A stretch of 64,000 bases of DNA from Anabaena catenula FACHB-362 (GCF_014698735.1 NZ_JACJTQ010000029.1:1-64000); one strand, 5' to 3'. Shown: positions 1 through 9,930, counted from the first letter of the stretch. The notes: generated from the sequence alone by a model not told the origin. A program made the numbers and translations.

Positions 1-348
<348 letters not shown>

Positions 349-386
349 TATTTCAACTGGGTTTAATAAGCTTAGTTAAATAAAAG

Positions 387-416
387 ATACCCTCCAGAAA
401 TGGGGGGTATTTTTTT
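387..416 (+). terminator. Rho-independent terminator of psbA
   Basis: A 9-bp stem (ATACCCTCC with GGGGGGTAT, one G-T pair) is followed by a run of T, 38 bases after the psbA stop codon. Confidence 0.85.
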
Positions 417-417
417 G

Positions 418-753
418 GTCAGAATCAGGATGCTCTGGATTTTAGGATTTACAGGATGTGGTTTTTTGTGGGAATTGGAGTATTTTTCGGATTTTATTAT
501 TTGTCAGAATCAGGATTTGCAGGATTTAAGGATTTACAGGATGTGGTTTTTTGTGGGAATTTTGATTTTGGGAATTGGAGTATTTTTAGGTTTTTTGATT
601 TTGTCAATTTTGTAAATTAAGTAAGATGTAATTTTTAAGATGTAATTTTACTAATTACTAAATTTTCATATTATATAAAAATGTTAAACACAAACCAATA
701 AATCATCAATCAAAATCCTGAACATCCTTAAATCCTGGATATCCTGATTCTGA
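418..753. repeat. TCAGAATCAGGAT repeat cluster, duplicated and with an inverted end
   Basis: The gap between psbA and the next gene is filled by an intergenic repeat. GTCAGAATCAGGAT starts at 418 and again at 503, an imperfect direct duplication with an 85-base offset. The inverted end (ATCCTGATTCTGAC) closes at about 753, so the block has the fold-back form seen again at 5185-5520. A short open frame inside (400-615) is made of repeat sequence and is not called. Nothing else is seen up to 831. Confidence 0.75.
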
Positions 754-843
754 CGTTTATTCGTAAATATTTATTAATGTACATATTTTTAAATTAGTAG
801 ATACCAGTATAGTATCTTAACAACCTATCAGGTGTCTGCCGTC

Positions 844-3800
844 ATGATTAACGCTACTTGGCAACCTATCCTTAAATCTGCACTTGCTAAACTGCGTAAA
901 TTTGCCCGTCATGCTGATTTTGACACTTCCCTCAAACAAGTATTTGGCGCTGATATTCAAACTGGTGAACTCCAACAGGCTTGGTTAGCAGGAAAATTTG
1001 GCACATTACCAAAATTAGAAATTATCGCTTCTAGTCAAATAAACGGAGCTTTGGGTGCTTTTGCTGCTACAACTAATACAATATATTTATCGTCAGAATT
1101 AATTAAAACTGATAATTTAACTGTTATTACAGAAGTTTTTCTAGAAGAATACGGACATTATCTTGATAATAAACTGAATCAGCAAGACAGAGCCGGAGAT
1201 GAAGGTGAATATTTTGCTGCGGTGGTGACAGGAAAAACCTTAAGTCTGTCGGATATTACTCGTTTGCAAACTGAAAATGACAAGGTTGTAGTTACTTTAG
1301 CGGGACAAGCGGTAGAAATAGAACAAAGTACCCTGCCTTTTATTTCTGTAGGAACTACACCCAGCAATGCCAACGAAAATAATACACCTGGGGGTTTCAT
1401 TCTTACCCGTTCTGGTGATTTTAGTAGTTCTCTAACTATTAACTATGGTATTAGCGGTACAGCTATTAATGGTACAGATTATAGTAACTTGTCGGGAAGC
1501 GTGACTTTTGCTGCGGGAAGTGCAACTGCAACTGTGGTAGTTAACCCCCTTGATGATGGTCTTTATGAGGGAACGGAAACCGTTACTCTCACATTAGTTT
1601 CTGGAACTACTTACATTGCTGACCCTGATGATGATATTACTGCTACTCTCAACATTGCAGATAATGAGCTTGTGGTGGTTAATCAATTAACCTTTCTCGC
1701 CTATAATTCTGCTGCCCAAATTTCTGGTAACAATGTAGTTTGGAGTGGCTTCGATGGTACAGACGATGAAATTTTCTTTTACAACGGTACAAGTACCATT
1801 CAATTAACCAATAACAGCTCTTACGAGTATGGTGTCCACATCTCAGGTAACAATGTTGTTTGGTATAGCCATGATGGCACAGACTATGAGATTTACCTTT
1901 ACAACGGTACAAGTACCATTCAACTCACCAATAACAGCTCTTACGATGATTATCCCCAAATTTCTGGTAACAATGTTGTTTGGTCTGGATATGATGTCAC
2001 AGACCATGAAATTTACCTTTACAACGGTACAAGTACCATTTCACTAACTAATAATTCGGGAGATGATCGTTATCCCCAAATCTCTGGTAACAATGTAGTT
2101 TGGCAGCAAGACGATGGTACAGGCAATAATGAGATTTACCTTTACAACGGTACAAGTACCATTCAATTAACTAATAATAGCTATGACGATAATTATCCCC
2201 AAATCTCAGGTAATAATGTAGTTTGGTCTGGATATGATGGCACGACACGTCAGCTTTACCTTTACAACGGTACAAGTACCATTCAATTAACTAATTATAG
2301 TGACAATTCTTCTGTCGAAATTTCTAGTCCCCAAATCTCTGGTAACAATGTAGTTTGGACTGGCTACGATGGCACAGACTCTGAAATTTACCTTTATAAC
2401 GGTACAAGTACCATTCAATTAACTAATAATAGCTCTTACGATCATTATCCGCAAATTTCTGGTAATAATGTAGTTTGGACTAGCTACGATGGCAATGATA
2501 ATGAGATTTACCTTTATAACGGTACAAGTACCATTCAATTAAGTAATGACAGCTATGACGATAATTATCCGGAAATCTCTGGTAACAATGTAGTTTGGAA
2601 GTCATTGTCTATCATTAGTCTAGCTAATATTGATCCTAAACCTTTACCCATCATCACCGTTGCGGCCACAGATGCTAACGCTGGAGAAACGCTGATAACA
2701 GGTACTCCCAACCCAGGCGTTTTTACCCTCACCCGCACAGCCAGCGATGTCAATCCTACCGTTAACTATACAATTACTGGCACAGCAGCCAACGGTATAG
2801 ACTATCTCCAATTAACCGGCACAGCTACCTTTGCCCGTGGAAGTACCACCACAACCATCACCGTCACACCTACCGACGACTTCATATTTGAAGGTAACGA
2901 AACTGTAATTCTCACCCTGGCTACTGGTACAGGTTATAATCTGGGAACTGCTAAAACTGCCACAGTCACCATTGCAGATAACGACGCTATTCCTCAACTC
3001 TCCATTAACGATGTCATCATCACTGAAGGCAATAGCGGTACAAAAAATGCTAACTTTATTATCAGCCTTTCTAACCCCAGAAATCAAACTATTAGCGTTA
3101 ATTACCAAACCGTTGATGATGATGCCACAACCGCTAATAATGACTATGTAGCTAAAACGGGAACTATTACTTTCACCCCCGGACAAACAACCCAAACCCT
3201 ACCCATTACAATTAATGGTGATACTGTCGGGGAAATTAACGAAGCCTTTACTGTTCTTTTGAGTAATGCTGTTAATGCCACCTTAGTTAAAAATGAAGGT
3301 GTCGGCATTATTAAAAACGATGACTTATCCTTACCAAGTGTAACGGTTACTCCCATCTATACCCAAGCTAACGAGTCAGGAGTTCCGGGTATTTTCCAAC
3401 TCAACCGCACTGGTAGCACAACCAAATCTCTCAACATTAACTACAGCCTATCAGGCACCGCAACCAACGGTACAGATTATAGCTCACTCACTGGTACAGC
3501 TACCTTTGCCGCAGGGAATAATACAGCCATTATTTTTGTTACTCCCACCGAAGACATATTTTATGAAGGTAACGAAACCGCTATCCTAAATCTGTTGACA
3601 GGTACAGGTTACACTGTGGGAGCAAGCAATAGTAGCACTATTACCATTGCCGATAATGAATCCCAACCCCAATTAACTATCAACGATGTTACTTTAACCG
3701 AAGGCAACAGTGGTACAAAAACCGCTAACTTTGCTGTCACATTCTCCAACCCCAGCACAAAAACAATTACAGTCGCTTATCAAACTAGTAATATATCTGC

Positions 3801-5172
3801 TACTGCTGGTTCTGATTATGTTGCGAAAACTGGAACAATCACATTTAATCCCGGTGAAACCAGCAAAACCGTCAGCGTTGTCATTAATGGAGATACTGTA
3901 GTTGAAGCGGATGAAACTTTTAAAGTTACCTTGAATACTCCTGTTAATGCCACCATAGCCGATGGAGAAGGAATTGGTACAATTACAAATGATGAAGTTC
4001 CAACTTTAGCGGTTAATAATGTGACTGTGGTGGAAGGACTTGATAGCAACGCAATTGTTACTTTTACTCTCAGCAGTCTCCTCAGTCAAGCTGTTAGCGT
4101 CAACTACACCACCACAGCCGGCACTGCCGCAGCTAACAGTGATTATACTGCTGTAAGTGGCACTTTAACTATTCCTGCCAATACCGCCAGCGCCACTGTT
4201 TCCATCCCCATCATCAATAACACTACCAACGAAGTCAACGAAACTTTTAATTTGGTATTATCTAATCCTGTTGGTGTTGCATTAAGTAATACAAAATCAA
4301 TAATTACTATTACTGACACACTCCAAAGCAGTACAACCGTTACATTACCTGCTGGCGTGGAAAATCTCCAACTCATTGGTACTGCGGCTATTAATGGGAC
4401 AGGTAATACAGCTAACAATATTCTCACTGGTAACATTGCTAATAATATCCTAGCAGGTGGTGATGGTAATGATATTTATCGATTTACCGCTACCACAGTT
4501 TTGGGTAGTGATACCATCCAAGAAACCGCAACTGGTGGAATTGATACGATAGACTTTACTGGTACAACTGCGGCTACAACTTTGAATTTAGGACTGACTA
4601 CAATTCAAACCGTGGTTACTACTAATCTGAGTTTGAAGCTTTCCGCTAATAACGTGATGGAAAATGTCATTGGTGGTAATGGTGCTGATAACTTCACTGG
4701 CAATGTGCTTGATAATAGCCTGATGGGAGGATTAGGTAATGATAATCTGCGTGGTGGTGACGGTGCTGATAGTTTAACTGGTAGTGCAGGTAATGATATT
4801 CTGGCTGGTAATGCAGGTAATGACAAGTTGATTTACAGTAGTGGGAAAGTGTTTACCGCTACTGATATAGGTTTAGATACTATTCTTGATTTTACGGTGG
4901 GAAGTGACAAAATCGTTTTAAGTAAAGCTACTTTTAAAAGTCTGCTAAGTGTAGCGGGTAATGGTTTTAGTCAAGCTGCGGAGTTTGCGGTGGTTGCTGA
5001 TGATAGTTCTGTAGATACTCAAGCTGCGTTTATTGTTTATAGTAGCGGTAGTGGTAATTTGTTCTACAATCAAAATGGTATCACGGCGGGATTAGGTACT
5101 GGTGCAGCTTTTGCGAATTTATTTAATATACCTGCAACTTTAACTGCTGGGGATTTTGCGGTGGTTGTCTGA
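844..5172 (+). CDS. Secreted Calx-beta / beta-propeller / RTX-repeat protein
   Basis: A modular extracellular protein of about 1,442 residues. Residues 1-165 form an N-terminal domain found on many cyanobacterial RTX proteins, with the motif LEEYGHYLD (Glu101, Glu102, His105), which resembles HExxH but has Glu for the first His. One Calx-beta domain follows (about 165-275). Seven complete near-identical 40-44-residue repeats (ISGNNVVW...YNGTSTIQLTN) and a partial eighth (about 283-592) probably form a beta-propeller. Five more Calx-beta domains follow (about 600-1159), then Ca-binding GGxGxD-type repeats (about 1183-1333) and a C-terminal tail typical of type I secretion. There is no Sec signal peptide. 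ATG 844 is preferred; an in-frame GTG lies at 832. Adhesion or surface function is inferred, not shown. Confidence 0.85.
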   Translation: MINATWQPILKSALAKLRKFARHADFDTSLKQVFGADIQTGELQQAWLAGKFGTLPKLEIIASSQINGALGAFAATTNTIYLSSELIKTDNLTVITEVFLEEYGHYLDNKLNQQDRAGDEGEYFAAVVTGKTLSLSDITRLQTENDKVVVTLAGQAVEIEQSTLPFISVGTTPSNANENNTPGGFILTRSGDFSSSLTINYGISGTAINGTDYSNLSGSVTFAAGSATATVVVNPLDDGLYEGTETVTLTLVSGTTYIADPDDDITATLNIADNELVVVNQLTFLAYNSAAQISGNNVVWSGFDGTDDEIFFYNGTSTIQLTNNSSYEYGVHISGNNVVWYSHDGTDYEIYLYNGTSTIQLTNNSSYDDYPQISGNNVVWSGYDVTDHEIYLYNGTSTISLTNNSGDDRYPQISGNNVVWQQDDGTGNNEIYLYNGTSTIQLTNNSYDDNYPQISGNNVVWSGYDGTTRQLYLYNGTSTIQLTNYSDNSSVEISSPQISGNNVVWTGYDGTDSEIYLYNGTSTIQLTNNSSYDHYPQISGNNVVWTSYDGNDNEIYLYNGTSTIQLSNDSYDDNYPEISGNNVVWKSLSIISLANIDPKPLPIITVAATDANAGETLITGTPNPGVFTLTRTASDVNPTVNYTITGTAANGIDYLQLTGTATFARGSTTTTITVTPTDDFIFEGNETVILTLATGTGYNLGTAKTATVTIADNDAIPQLSINDVIITEGNSGTKNANFIISLSNPRNQTISVNYQTVDDDATTANNDYVAKTGTITFTPGQTTQTLPITINGDTVGEINEAFTVLLSNAVNATLVKNEGVGIIKNDDLSLPSVTVTPIYTQANESGVPGIFQLNRTGSTTKSLNINYSLSGTATNGTDYSSLTGTATFAAGNNTAIIFVTPTEDIFYEGNETAILNLLTGTGYTVGASNSSTITIADNESQPQLTINDVTLTEGNSGTKTANFAVTFSNPSTKTITVAYQTSNISATAGSDYVAKTGTITFNPGETSKTVSVVINGDTVVEADETFKVTLNTPVNATIADGEGIGTITNDEVPTLAVNNVTVVEGLDSNAIVTFTLSSLLSQAVSVNYTTTAGTAAANSDYTAVSGTLTIPANTASATVSIPIINNTTNEVNETFNLVLSNPVGVALSNTKSIITITDTLQSSTTVTLPAGVENLQLIGTAAINGTGNTANNILTGNIANNILAGGDGNDIYRFTATTVLGSDTIQETATGGIDTIDFTGTTAATTLNLGLTTIQTVVTTNLSLKLSANNVMENVIGGNGADNFTGNVLDNSLMGGLGNDNLRGGDGADSLTGSAGNDILAGNAGNDKLIYSSGKVFTATDIGLDTILDFTVGSDKIVLSKATFKSLLSVAGNGFSQAAEFAVVADDSSVDTQAAFIVYSSGSGNLFYNQNGITAGLGTGAAFANLFNIPATLTAGDFAVVV

Positions 5173-5184
5173 ATCAGGATGAAA

Positions 5185-5520
5185 TGTCAGAATCAGGATG
5201 CTCAGGATTAAAGGATGAACAGGATTGTTGATGAATATTCATAATTAATCAACCACATCTTGTTCGCGTAGCTTGGCGTATGACTCCTACGTCGTCACGC
5301 AAGCTAAAGCCATAAATCCCTAAATCCGACAAATCCTGATTCAGACAAGAATTAATCTGTCAGAATCAGGATGCTCAGGATTAAAGGATGAACAGGATTG
5401 TTGATGAATATTCATAATCAATCAACAACATCCTGTTCGCGTAGCTTGGCGTATGACTCCTACGTCGTCACGCAAGCTAAAGCCATAAATCCCTAAATCC
5501 TGGAAATCCTGATTCTGACA
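5185..5520. repeat. Two tandem 163-bp fold-back elements
   Basis: Copies at 5185-5347 and 5358-5520 are nearly identical. Each begins TGTCAGAATCAGGAT and ends with its inverted form (ATCCTGATTCTGACA or ATCCTGATTCAGACA). The centre carries a second palindromic repeat (GTAGCTTGGCGTATGACTCC...). A partial third end overlaps the stop codon of the preceding gene (5165-5180). No coding frame is present. Confidence 0.85.
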
Positions 5521-5691
5521 ATATTCAACCGTGAAACCCTGAAATGATAGTAGTGTATTTAAATACAATTAAAAATCAATTTTTTATGGTAAACGCCTAA
5601 GTATTCACATTAAATGTCAGATTTTATTGTGGAAATAGAATTTTAACTTGCAATTCACTATAAAATCTAAAATTTAAAATCGCAAATCACA
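5521..5691. other. Leader region of the malic enzyme gene
   Basis: An AT-rich stretch ending in degenerate heptamer-like AAAATCT/AAAATTT/AAAATCG units just before the ATG at 5692. No clear promoter motif or gene is seen. Confidence 0.4.
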
Positions 5692-7083
5692 ATGACAAAT
5701 CTAACTCCTAATTCTAGTTTCAGTGTCACCCTGCGGTTGCAGATTCCCAATCGGGTGGGGATGTTAGCATCGGTAACACAGGCCATTGCTACTACTGGTG
5801 GTAATCTGGGACAAATTGATTTAATAGAACAAACCCGCCAAGAATCAATCCGTGATATTACAGTTGATGCTGCTAGTACAGAACACGCTGAAACCATTGT
5901 TCAAGCAGTAAAAGAATTACCGGATATTCAGGTAATTGATGTTTATGACCGCACCTTTAATTTACATCGCGGTGGCAAAATCAGTATTGTCAGCAGAATT
6001 CCTTTAAAAAGTGTTTCTGATTTAGCAATGGCTTACACTCCAGGAGTTGGTCGGATTTGTAAAGCGATCGCACAAAATCCAGAGGAAGTGTACAATCTGA
6101 CTATCAAACAAAACACTGTTGCTATTGTCACTGATGGTAGTGCAGTCTTGGGTTTGGGTAATTTGGGGCCTGCTGCGGCTTTACCAGTAATGGAAGGAAA
6201 AGCCATGCTGTTTAAGGAATTTGCAGGGCTTGATGCTTTTCCTATCTGTCTCGATACCCAAGATACCGATGAGATTGTCAAAGCTGTAAAAAATATCGCC
6301 CCTGTATTTGGTGGTGTGAATTTAGAAGATATCGCTGCACCGCGCTGTTTTGAAATTGAAAAAAGACTACGAGCAGAATTAAATATCCCGATTTTTCATG
6401 ATGACCAACATGGGACAGCAATTGTCACCTTGGCCGCATTATTTAATTCTTTGAAACTTGTACAGAAGTCTATTGCAGACATCCGCATTGTCATTAATGG
6501 TGCTGGTGCGGCTGGGGTAGCGATCGCTCGTTTACTCCGCAAAGCTGGAGCAGAACATATCTGGATGTGCGATTCTAAGGGGATTATCTCTACTACTCGT
6601 ACCGATTTGACAGCAGAAAAACAGGAATTTGCAGTTAAAGCCCAAGGAACTTTAGCCGGTGCAGTCCAAGGTGCAGATGTATTCATTGGTGTTAGCGCAC
6701 CCGGAGTTTTAACACCAGAAATGGTACAAGGAATGACGAAAGATGCAATTGTGTTTGCAATGGCTAATCCCATTCCCGAAATTCAACCAGAATTAGCCCC
6801 TAAAAATGTCGCTGTCATGGCTACGGGTCGGAGTGACTACCCCAACCAAATCAATAATGTCCTGGCGTTTCCTGGGGTGTTTCGTGGGGCTTTAGATTGT
6901 CGGGCTAGTACGATTACTACTACTATGTGTTTAGAAGCTGCCAGTGCGATCGCTTCTTTAGTTAAACCCTCGGATTTGAATCGGGAACATATTATTCCTT
7001 CTGTTTTTGATAAACGTGTTGCTACCGCTGTGGCTGCTGCTGTTCAACAAGCCGCACGGGAAGAAGGTATTGCTCAGAGTTAG
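5692..7083 (+). CDS. Malic enzyme with N-terminal ACT domain
   Basis: NAD(P)-dependent malic enzyme, which decarboxylates malate to pyruvate in the cytoplasm. Residues about 9-85 are an ACT domain (RLQIPNRVGMLASVTQAIA), usually a small-ligand regulatory module. The catalytic part follows: YTPGVGRICKAI, DGSAVLGLGNLGP, the Lys-containing PVMEGKAMLFKEFAG, and FHDDQHGTAIV. The dinucleotide-binding fold shows NGAGAAGVAIARLL (about residue 265). At 463 residues it has the usual length for the bacterial ACT-fused type. The ATG follows a weak AT-rich leader. Cofactor preference cannot be read from the sequence. No operon partner is seen. Confidence 0.93.
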   Translation: MTNLTPNSSFSVTLRLQIPNRVGMLASVTQAIATTGGNLGQIDLIEQTRQESIRDITVDAASTEHAETIVQAVKELPDIQVIDVYDRTFNLHRGGKISIVSRIPLKSVSDLAMAYTPGVGRICKAIAQNPEEVYNLTIKQNTVAIVTDGSAVLGLGNLGPAAALPVMEGKAMLFKEFAGLDAFPICLDTQDTDEIVKAVKNIAPVFGGVNLEDIAAPRCFEIEKRLRAELNIPIFHDDQHGTAIVTLAALFNSLKLVQKSIADIRIVINGAGAAGVAIARLLRKAGAEHIWMCDSKGIISTTRTDLTAEKQEFAVKAQGTLAGAVQGADVFIGVSAPGVLTPEMVQGMTKDAIVFAMANPIPEIQPELAPKNVAVMATGRSDYPNQINNVLAFPGVFRGALDCRASTITTTMCLEAASAIASLVKPSDLNREHIIPSVFDKRVATAVAAAVQQAAREEGIAQS

Positions 7084-7495
7084 AGTTAGTTAGTTTGTGG
7101 GATGGGCATCCTTGGACTGAGCCTGTCGATAGCGAAGCGTGGCGTAAGCCATAGTCTTGCCTGTCCCTGTGGAAACAGATTTAATTTTGTCTCACGCAGA
7201 GACGCAGAGTCACAGAGAGGATATAAGTTATTTGTATGGGATTTTGGGAAAAAAGATTTTCTCAATTATTGGGGATCTATTCTCATTATTATTGAAAATT
7301 TTATCAATAACTTCACGAGTTTTGGTGATTTCAGCTAGGGGGCTTGACAGTTTTCTGAGTTTTGGATATGCTTGTGTTACATCTAGAAATCTGTACGCAC
7401 ATCATATATAGGGTTTTTAGTTTTCAACACTATCTGAATCAGGATTATAAGGATAAACGGGATTTTAACTTTTTGATAATTTGAGGTTAAAACAG
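7084..7495. other. Intergenic spacer with small dispersed repeats
   Basis: It contains the small repeat GATAGCGAAGCGTGGCGTAA (about 7129-7155), a CACGCAGAGACGCAGAGTC motif (about 7192) common in cyanobacterial spacers, and one TCTGAATCAGGAT repeat end (about 7434-7465). Two overlapping open frames here are composed of these repeats and are not called. Confidence 0.6.
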
Positions 7496-8005
7496 ATGAC
7501 TCAGGAATTAATAGACCTCAGAAATAGTATTTTACAAGGACGTTACGCAGAAGCTTTAGCAATTGTGGACGAATTGGAAGGGATGAGTAAACAAGCTATT
7601 CTGCGAAATATCCAATCTTATTTAAAAATTTTATTGATTCATTTGATTAAAAACCAAGTAGAAAAAAGACTAACTGCTTCTTGGGTTGCTTCTATTCGTA
7701 ATTCAATTAGAGAAATTAAGAAGGTAAATCAGAAAGATAATAAAAAATCCTATTATGTGAATCAAGAGGAATGGGAAAATTTAATAGAGGAGGAAGTAAT
7801 TGAAGATGCTATAGCTGATGCTAGTTTGGAAGTGATGAATGGTAAATACACTCGTTCGCAACTTTCAGGAATTATAGATAAAAATGAGATTTTAACTACT
7901 GCAAATAAATTGCTATCTTTAACTTATGTTTATTCTGCTAAGGAATTACCAGCTATTATGGATAATTATCTTAGTCAATTGGTTGGGGGAGAAGATTGGG
8001 GATAG
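7496..8005 (+). CDS. DUF29-like protein
   Basis: A protein of 169 residues. The segment around residues 20-80 (IVDELEGMSKQAILRNIQSY, then LLIHLIKNQ, then SWVASIRNSIREI) matches the pattern of the DUF29 family, which is very abundant in cyanobacteria and has no established biochemical role. The N-terminus usual in DUF29 is shorter here, and the C-terminal half (LIEEEVIEDAIADASLEV...) is less typical. An in-frame TTG at 7481 precedes the ATG at 7496. A repeat end lies just upstream and another directly downstream (8009 on). The family call is moderate and the function is unknown. Confidence 0.6.
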   Translation: MTQELIDLRNSILQGRYAEALAIVDELEGMSKQAILRNIQSYLKILLIHLIKNQVEKRLTASWVASIRNSIREIKKVNQKDNKKSYYVNQEEWENLIEEEVIEDAIADASLEVMNGKYTRSQLSGIIDKNEILTTANKLLSLTYVYSAKELPAIMDNYLSQLVGGEDWG

Positions 8006-8008
8006 AAG

Positions 8009-8055
8009 TCAGAATCAGGATTTAGAGGATTTGAGGATTTACAGGATTTAAGATA
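8009..8055. repeat. TCAGAATCAGGAT repeat, single end
   Basis: GTCAGAATCAGGATTTAGAG and following AGGATTT units begin four bases after the preceding stop codon. It belongs to the family at 418-753 and 5185-5520. Confidence 0.7.
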
Positions 8056-8127
8056 TAAATTATATCAATTTGGATGTATTTAAAACATCATCTTAACTCC
8101 CCTCTGCGTCTCTGCGTGAAAAAAACC

Positions 8128-8874
8128 CTATTCCCCCTTCACAAACTCTAAATACCCTTTACTCAATTCCTCCACAGCCAAATCATAAAACTGTTTACCA
8201 TGTTCTGGAGTTGCTAAATCCGGATTTGAACCCATACGGCCATCTGGATAACGTAAACGAAAATCAACAGCACTATAAATTTTATGTCCACTTGCAACTT
8301 CTGAAGAAAGAGGAGCTTTTTTAATTGCTTCTGGATAAACGTATTGAGTAACAGCTATTTCACTAGGGGTAGCATGAGAACCTTCTTGATTACCGTATAA
8401 TTCTTTAGCAAGTTTGTACACAGAACCACCCATAAACCAATTAGCAACTTGACATTTCACTTTTGCAGAATTGGGAATTTGTAAATCTTCTAAATGAGCA
8501 TAGGTTTCTGAAAAAGCAGCTTTGAGAGTAGCGATATTTCCCCCATGTCCATTAATAAAATAGAACTTGGTAAAACCAGCTTTAACTAAACAAGTTAGAT
8601 AATCTTTTACCACTAAAATTAAAGTGCTAGGACGCAAACTAATTGTTCCCGGAAAAGCAGTATGATGTAATGCCATACCCACATTAATTGTTGGTGCAAC
8701 CATAGCTTGAGTTTCTTCACCAACTCCACGAGATATTACTTCTGCACAAATTGCATCAGTACCAATTAATCCCGTTGGACCATGTTGTTCAGTTGAACCA
8801 ATTGGTAAAATAATTCCTTGCGATTGTTGTAAATAAGTTTCAACTTCCGTCCAAGTGCTTAAATGTAATAGCAT
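8128..8874 (-). CDS. Creatininase-family amidohydrolase
   Basis: A 248-residue member of the creatininase fold, which holds metal-dependent amidohydrolases (creatininase, FAPy deformylase, mycofactocin MftE). Metal-binding and catalytic segments are all present: GSTEQHGP (about 27-34), GTDAICAE (about 38-45), FINGHGGN (about 108-115) and SHATPSE (about 166-172). The length is normal. It is widespread in cyanobacteria, where the substrate is not established, so a creatinine substrate should not be assumed. It stands alone, with a long repeat-bearing spacer upstream. Confidence 0.85.
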   Translation of the reverse strand: MLLHLSTWTEVETYLQQSQGIILPIGSTEQHGPTGLIGTDAICAEVISRGVGEETQAMVAPTINVGMALHHTAFPGTISLRPSTLILVVKDYLTCLVKAGFTKFYFINGHGGNIATLKAAFSETYAHLEDLQIPNSAKVKCQVANWFMGGSVYKLAKELYGNQEGSHATPSEIAVTQYVYPEAIKKAPLSSEVASGHKIYSAVDFRLRYPDGRMGSNPDLATPEHGKQFYDLAVEELSKGYLEFVKGE

Positions 8875-8968
8875 TTTGTATTTAAATCTATTCTTAAATC
8901 TATTATAAAGGATTGTCTATAATTTCAGTACTATTACTGAAGTAGCTTAAATAAATATTAGTGAATTT

Positions 8969-9079
<111 letters not shown>

Positions 9080-9412
9080 TGCCAAAACCATCAAAAATCA
9101 AATAATATATTGCCTAACAGTGACAATCTTGATATTATTAGATAACCTATACCAATTCTCCATAATAGCTTGCGTGGCGTAGCCATAGATGCGCCTAATT
9201 ATTTTGGAACATAGCGAATTATCTTGAAAAATCTTTGCGTACCTTGGCGCTTACCTCCGCGTACCTTTGCGTTTAAAAAAGCTAGGATTTGGCGCAACTT
9301 CACAAAAAAATGGTATTAAAGTTTACTGATTCTAGGGGGAGCTTTTGGGTTACGCTACTGGCGTAAGCATCGCTATAATGAACAGCATAATAATTAATCT
9401 ATCTGGCGTTGT

Positions 9413-9451
9413 AAATTTTTAATTTTTAATTTTTAATTTTTAATTTTTAAT
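9413..9451. repeat. Heptameric short tandem repeat (AATTTTT)n
   Basis: About five tandem copies of a 7-base AT unit. This is the short tandemly repeated repeat type known from heterocystous cyanobacteria. Confidence 0.75.
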
Positions 9452-9569
9452 TGATTGGGATGGAGTCGCAACAAGTTTTGAACGACACGGATATAAACAA
9501 TTTACCCATACTGCAACTTTAGTTTATGAAACTCGTTGCGAATCTCCAGACAAAACTGACTCTAACTAA
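9450..9569 (+). pseudogene. Possible 3' gene remnant
   Basis: An open stretch of 39 codons reads IDWDGVATSFERHGYKQF and continues to CESPDKTDSN and a TAA stop. It has the look of a protein C-terminus, but has no start codon and is cut off upstream exactly by the AATTTTT heptamer repeat. I do not recognise the parent family. It could also be chance. Confidence 0.3.
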
Positions 9570-9635
9570 ATGATGAGATGTTTGTTTTCTGGATTGTCAA
9601 CAATCCCAAGAGATGAAGAAAATATTGGCGCTTGA

Positions 9636-9908
9636 CTAATCAAAGCGATAATGTTTTTTTACGTCTTTGGTAATTTCCCACACACAAGACATACCTGCGG
9701 GAAAAGTTACAAAATCACCTTTACCCATTTGCACTGGTTGTCCTCCATCTGGAGTTACAATTACATCACCTTCTAAGAAGTAACAAGTTTCTTGAGAATC
9801 ATAAGTCCACGGGAATTTGGAAACTTCTTTTTGCCAAATTGCCCATTTGTATACACCTAAATCGTGGAGATGTTCTTGAGTAGGTTGATGCTCGACTTTA
9901 ATTTCCAT
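9636..9908 (-). CDS. Small cupin-domain protein
   Basis: A 90-residue single-domain cupin. The pattern ETCYFLEGDVIVTPDGG then MGKGDFVTFPAGMSCVW matches the short cupin_3 (DUF861/EutQ-like) type: the two conserved beta-strand motifs with an acidic turn and the PAG signature. The His ligands of metal cupins are largely missing, so the role is uncertain. It is followed in the same direction, 22 bases upstream on the genome, by the Mo-nitrogenase C-terminal-domain gene, so the two could be co-transcribed with that gene first. Confidence 0.8.
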   Translation of the reverse strand: MEIKVEHQPTQEHLHDLGVYKWAIWQKEVSKFPWTYDSQETCYFLEGDVIVTPDGGQPVQMGKGDFVTFPAGMSCVWEITKDVKKHYRFD

Positions 9909-9930
9909 GCGATGTTGGATCTAGTTGTAT

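Noticed and set aside
400-615. Open frame of 71 codons after psbA
   Set aside because: It starts in the terminator and consists of the duplicated TCAGAATCAGGAT repeat; the two halves encode the same residues because of the duplication.
1732-2600. Regular 120-base repeats considered as a CRISPR array
   Set aside because: The units are translated in frame into propeller blades and have no unique spacers. Heptamer blocks elsewhere are likewise not CRISPR.
2812-3195. Long antisense open frame (127 codons) within the RTX gene, and similar ones at 1179-1400, 3144-3356 and 4143-4436
   Set aside because: They are shadows of repetitive Thr/Asn/Gly-rich coding sequence; no independent signals.
5692-7083. 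Considering the ACT-malic enzyme as a phosphate acetyltransferase fusion (MaeB type)
   Set aside because: The chain ends at 463 residues right after the dinucleotide-binding domain; no acetyltransferase part exists.
7102-7411. Two overlapping open frames in the spacer after malic enzyme
   Set aside because: Built from known dispersed repeats (GCGAAGCGTGGCGTAAGCC and ACGCAGAG motifs), with no ribosome site or protein-like pattern.
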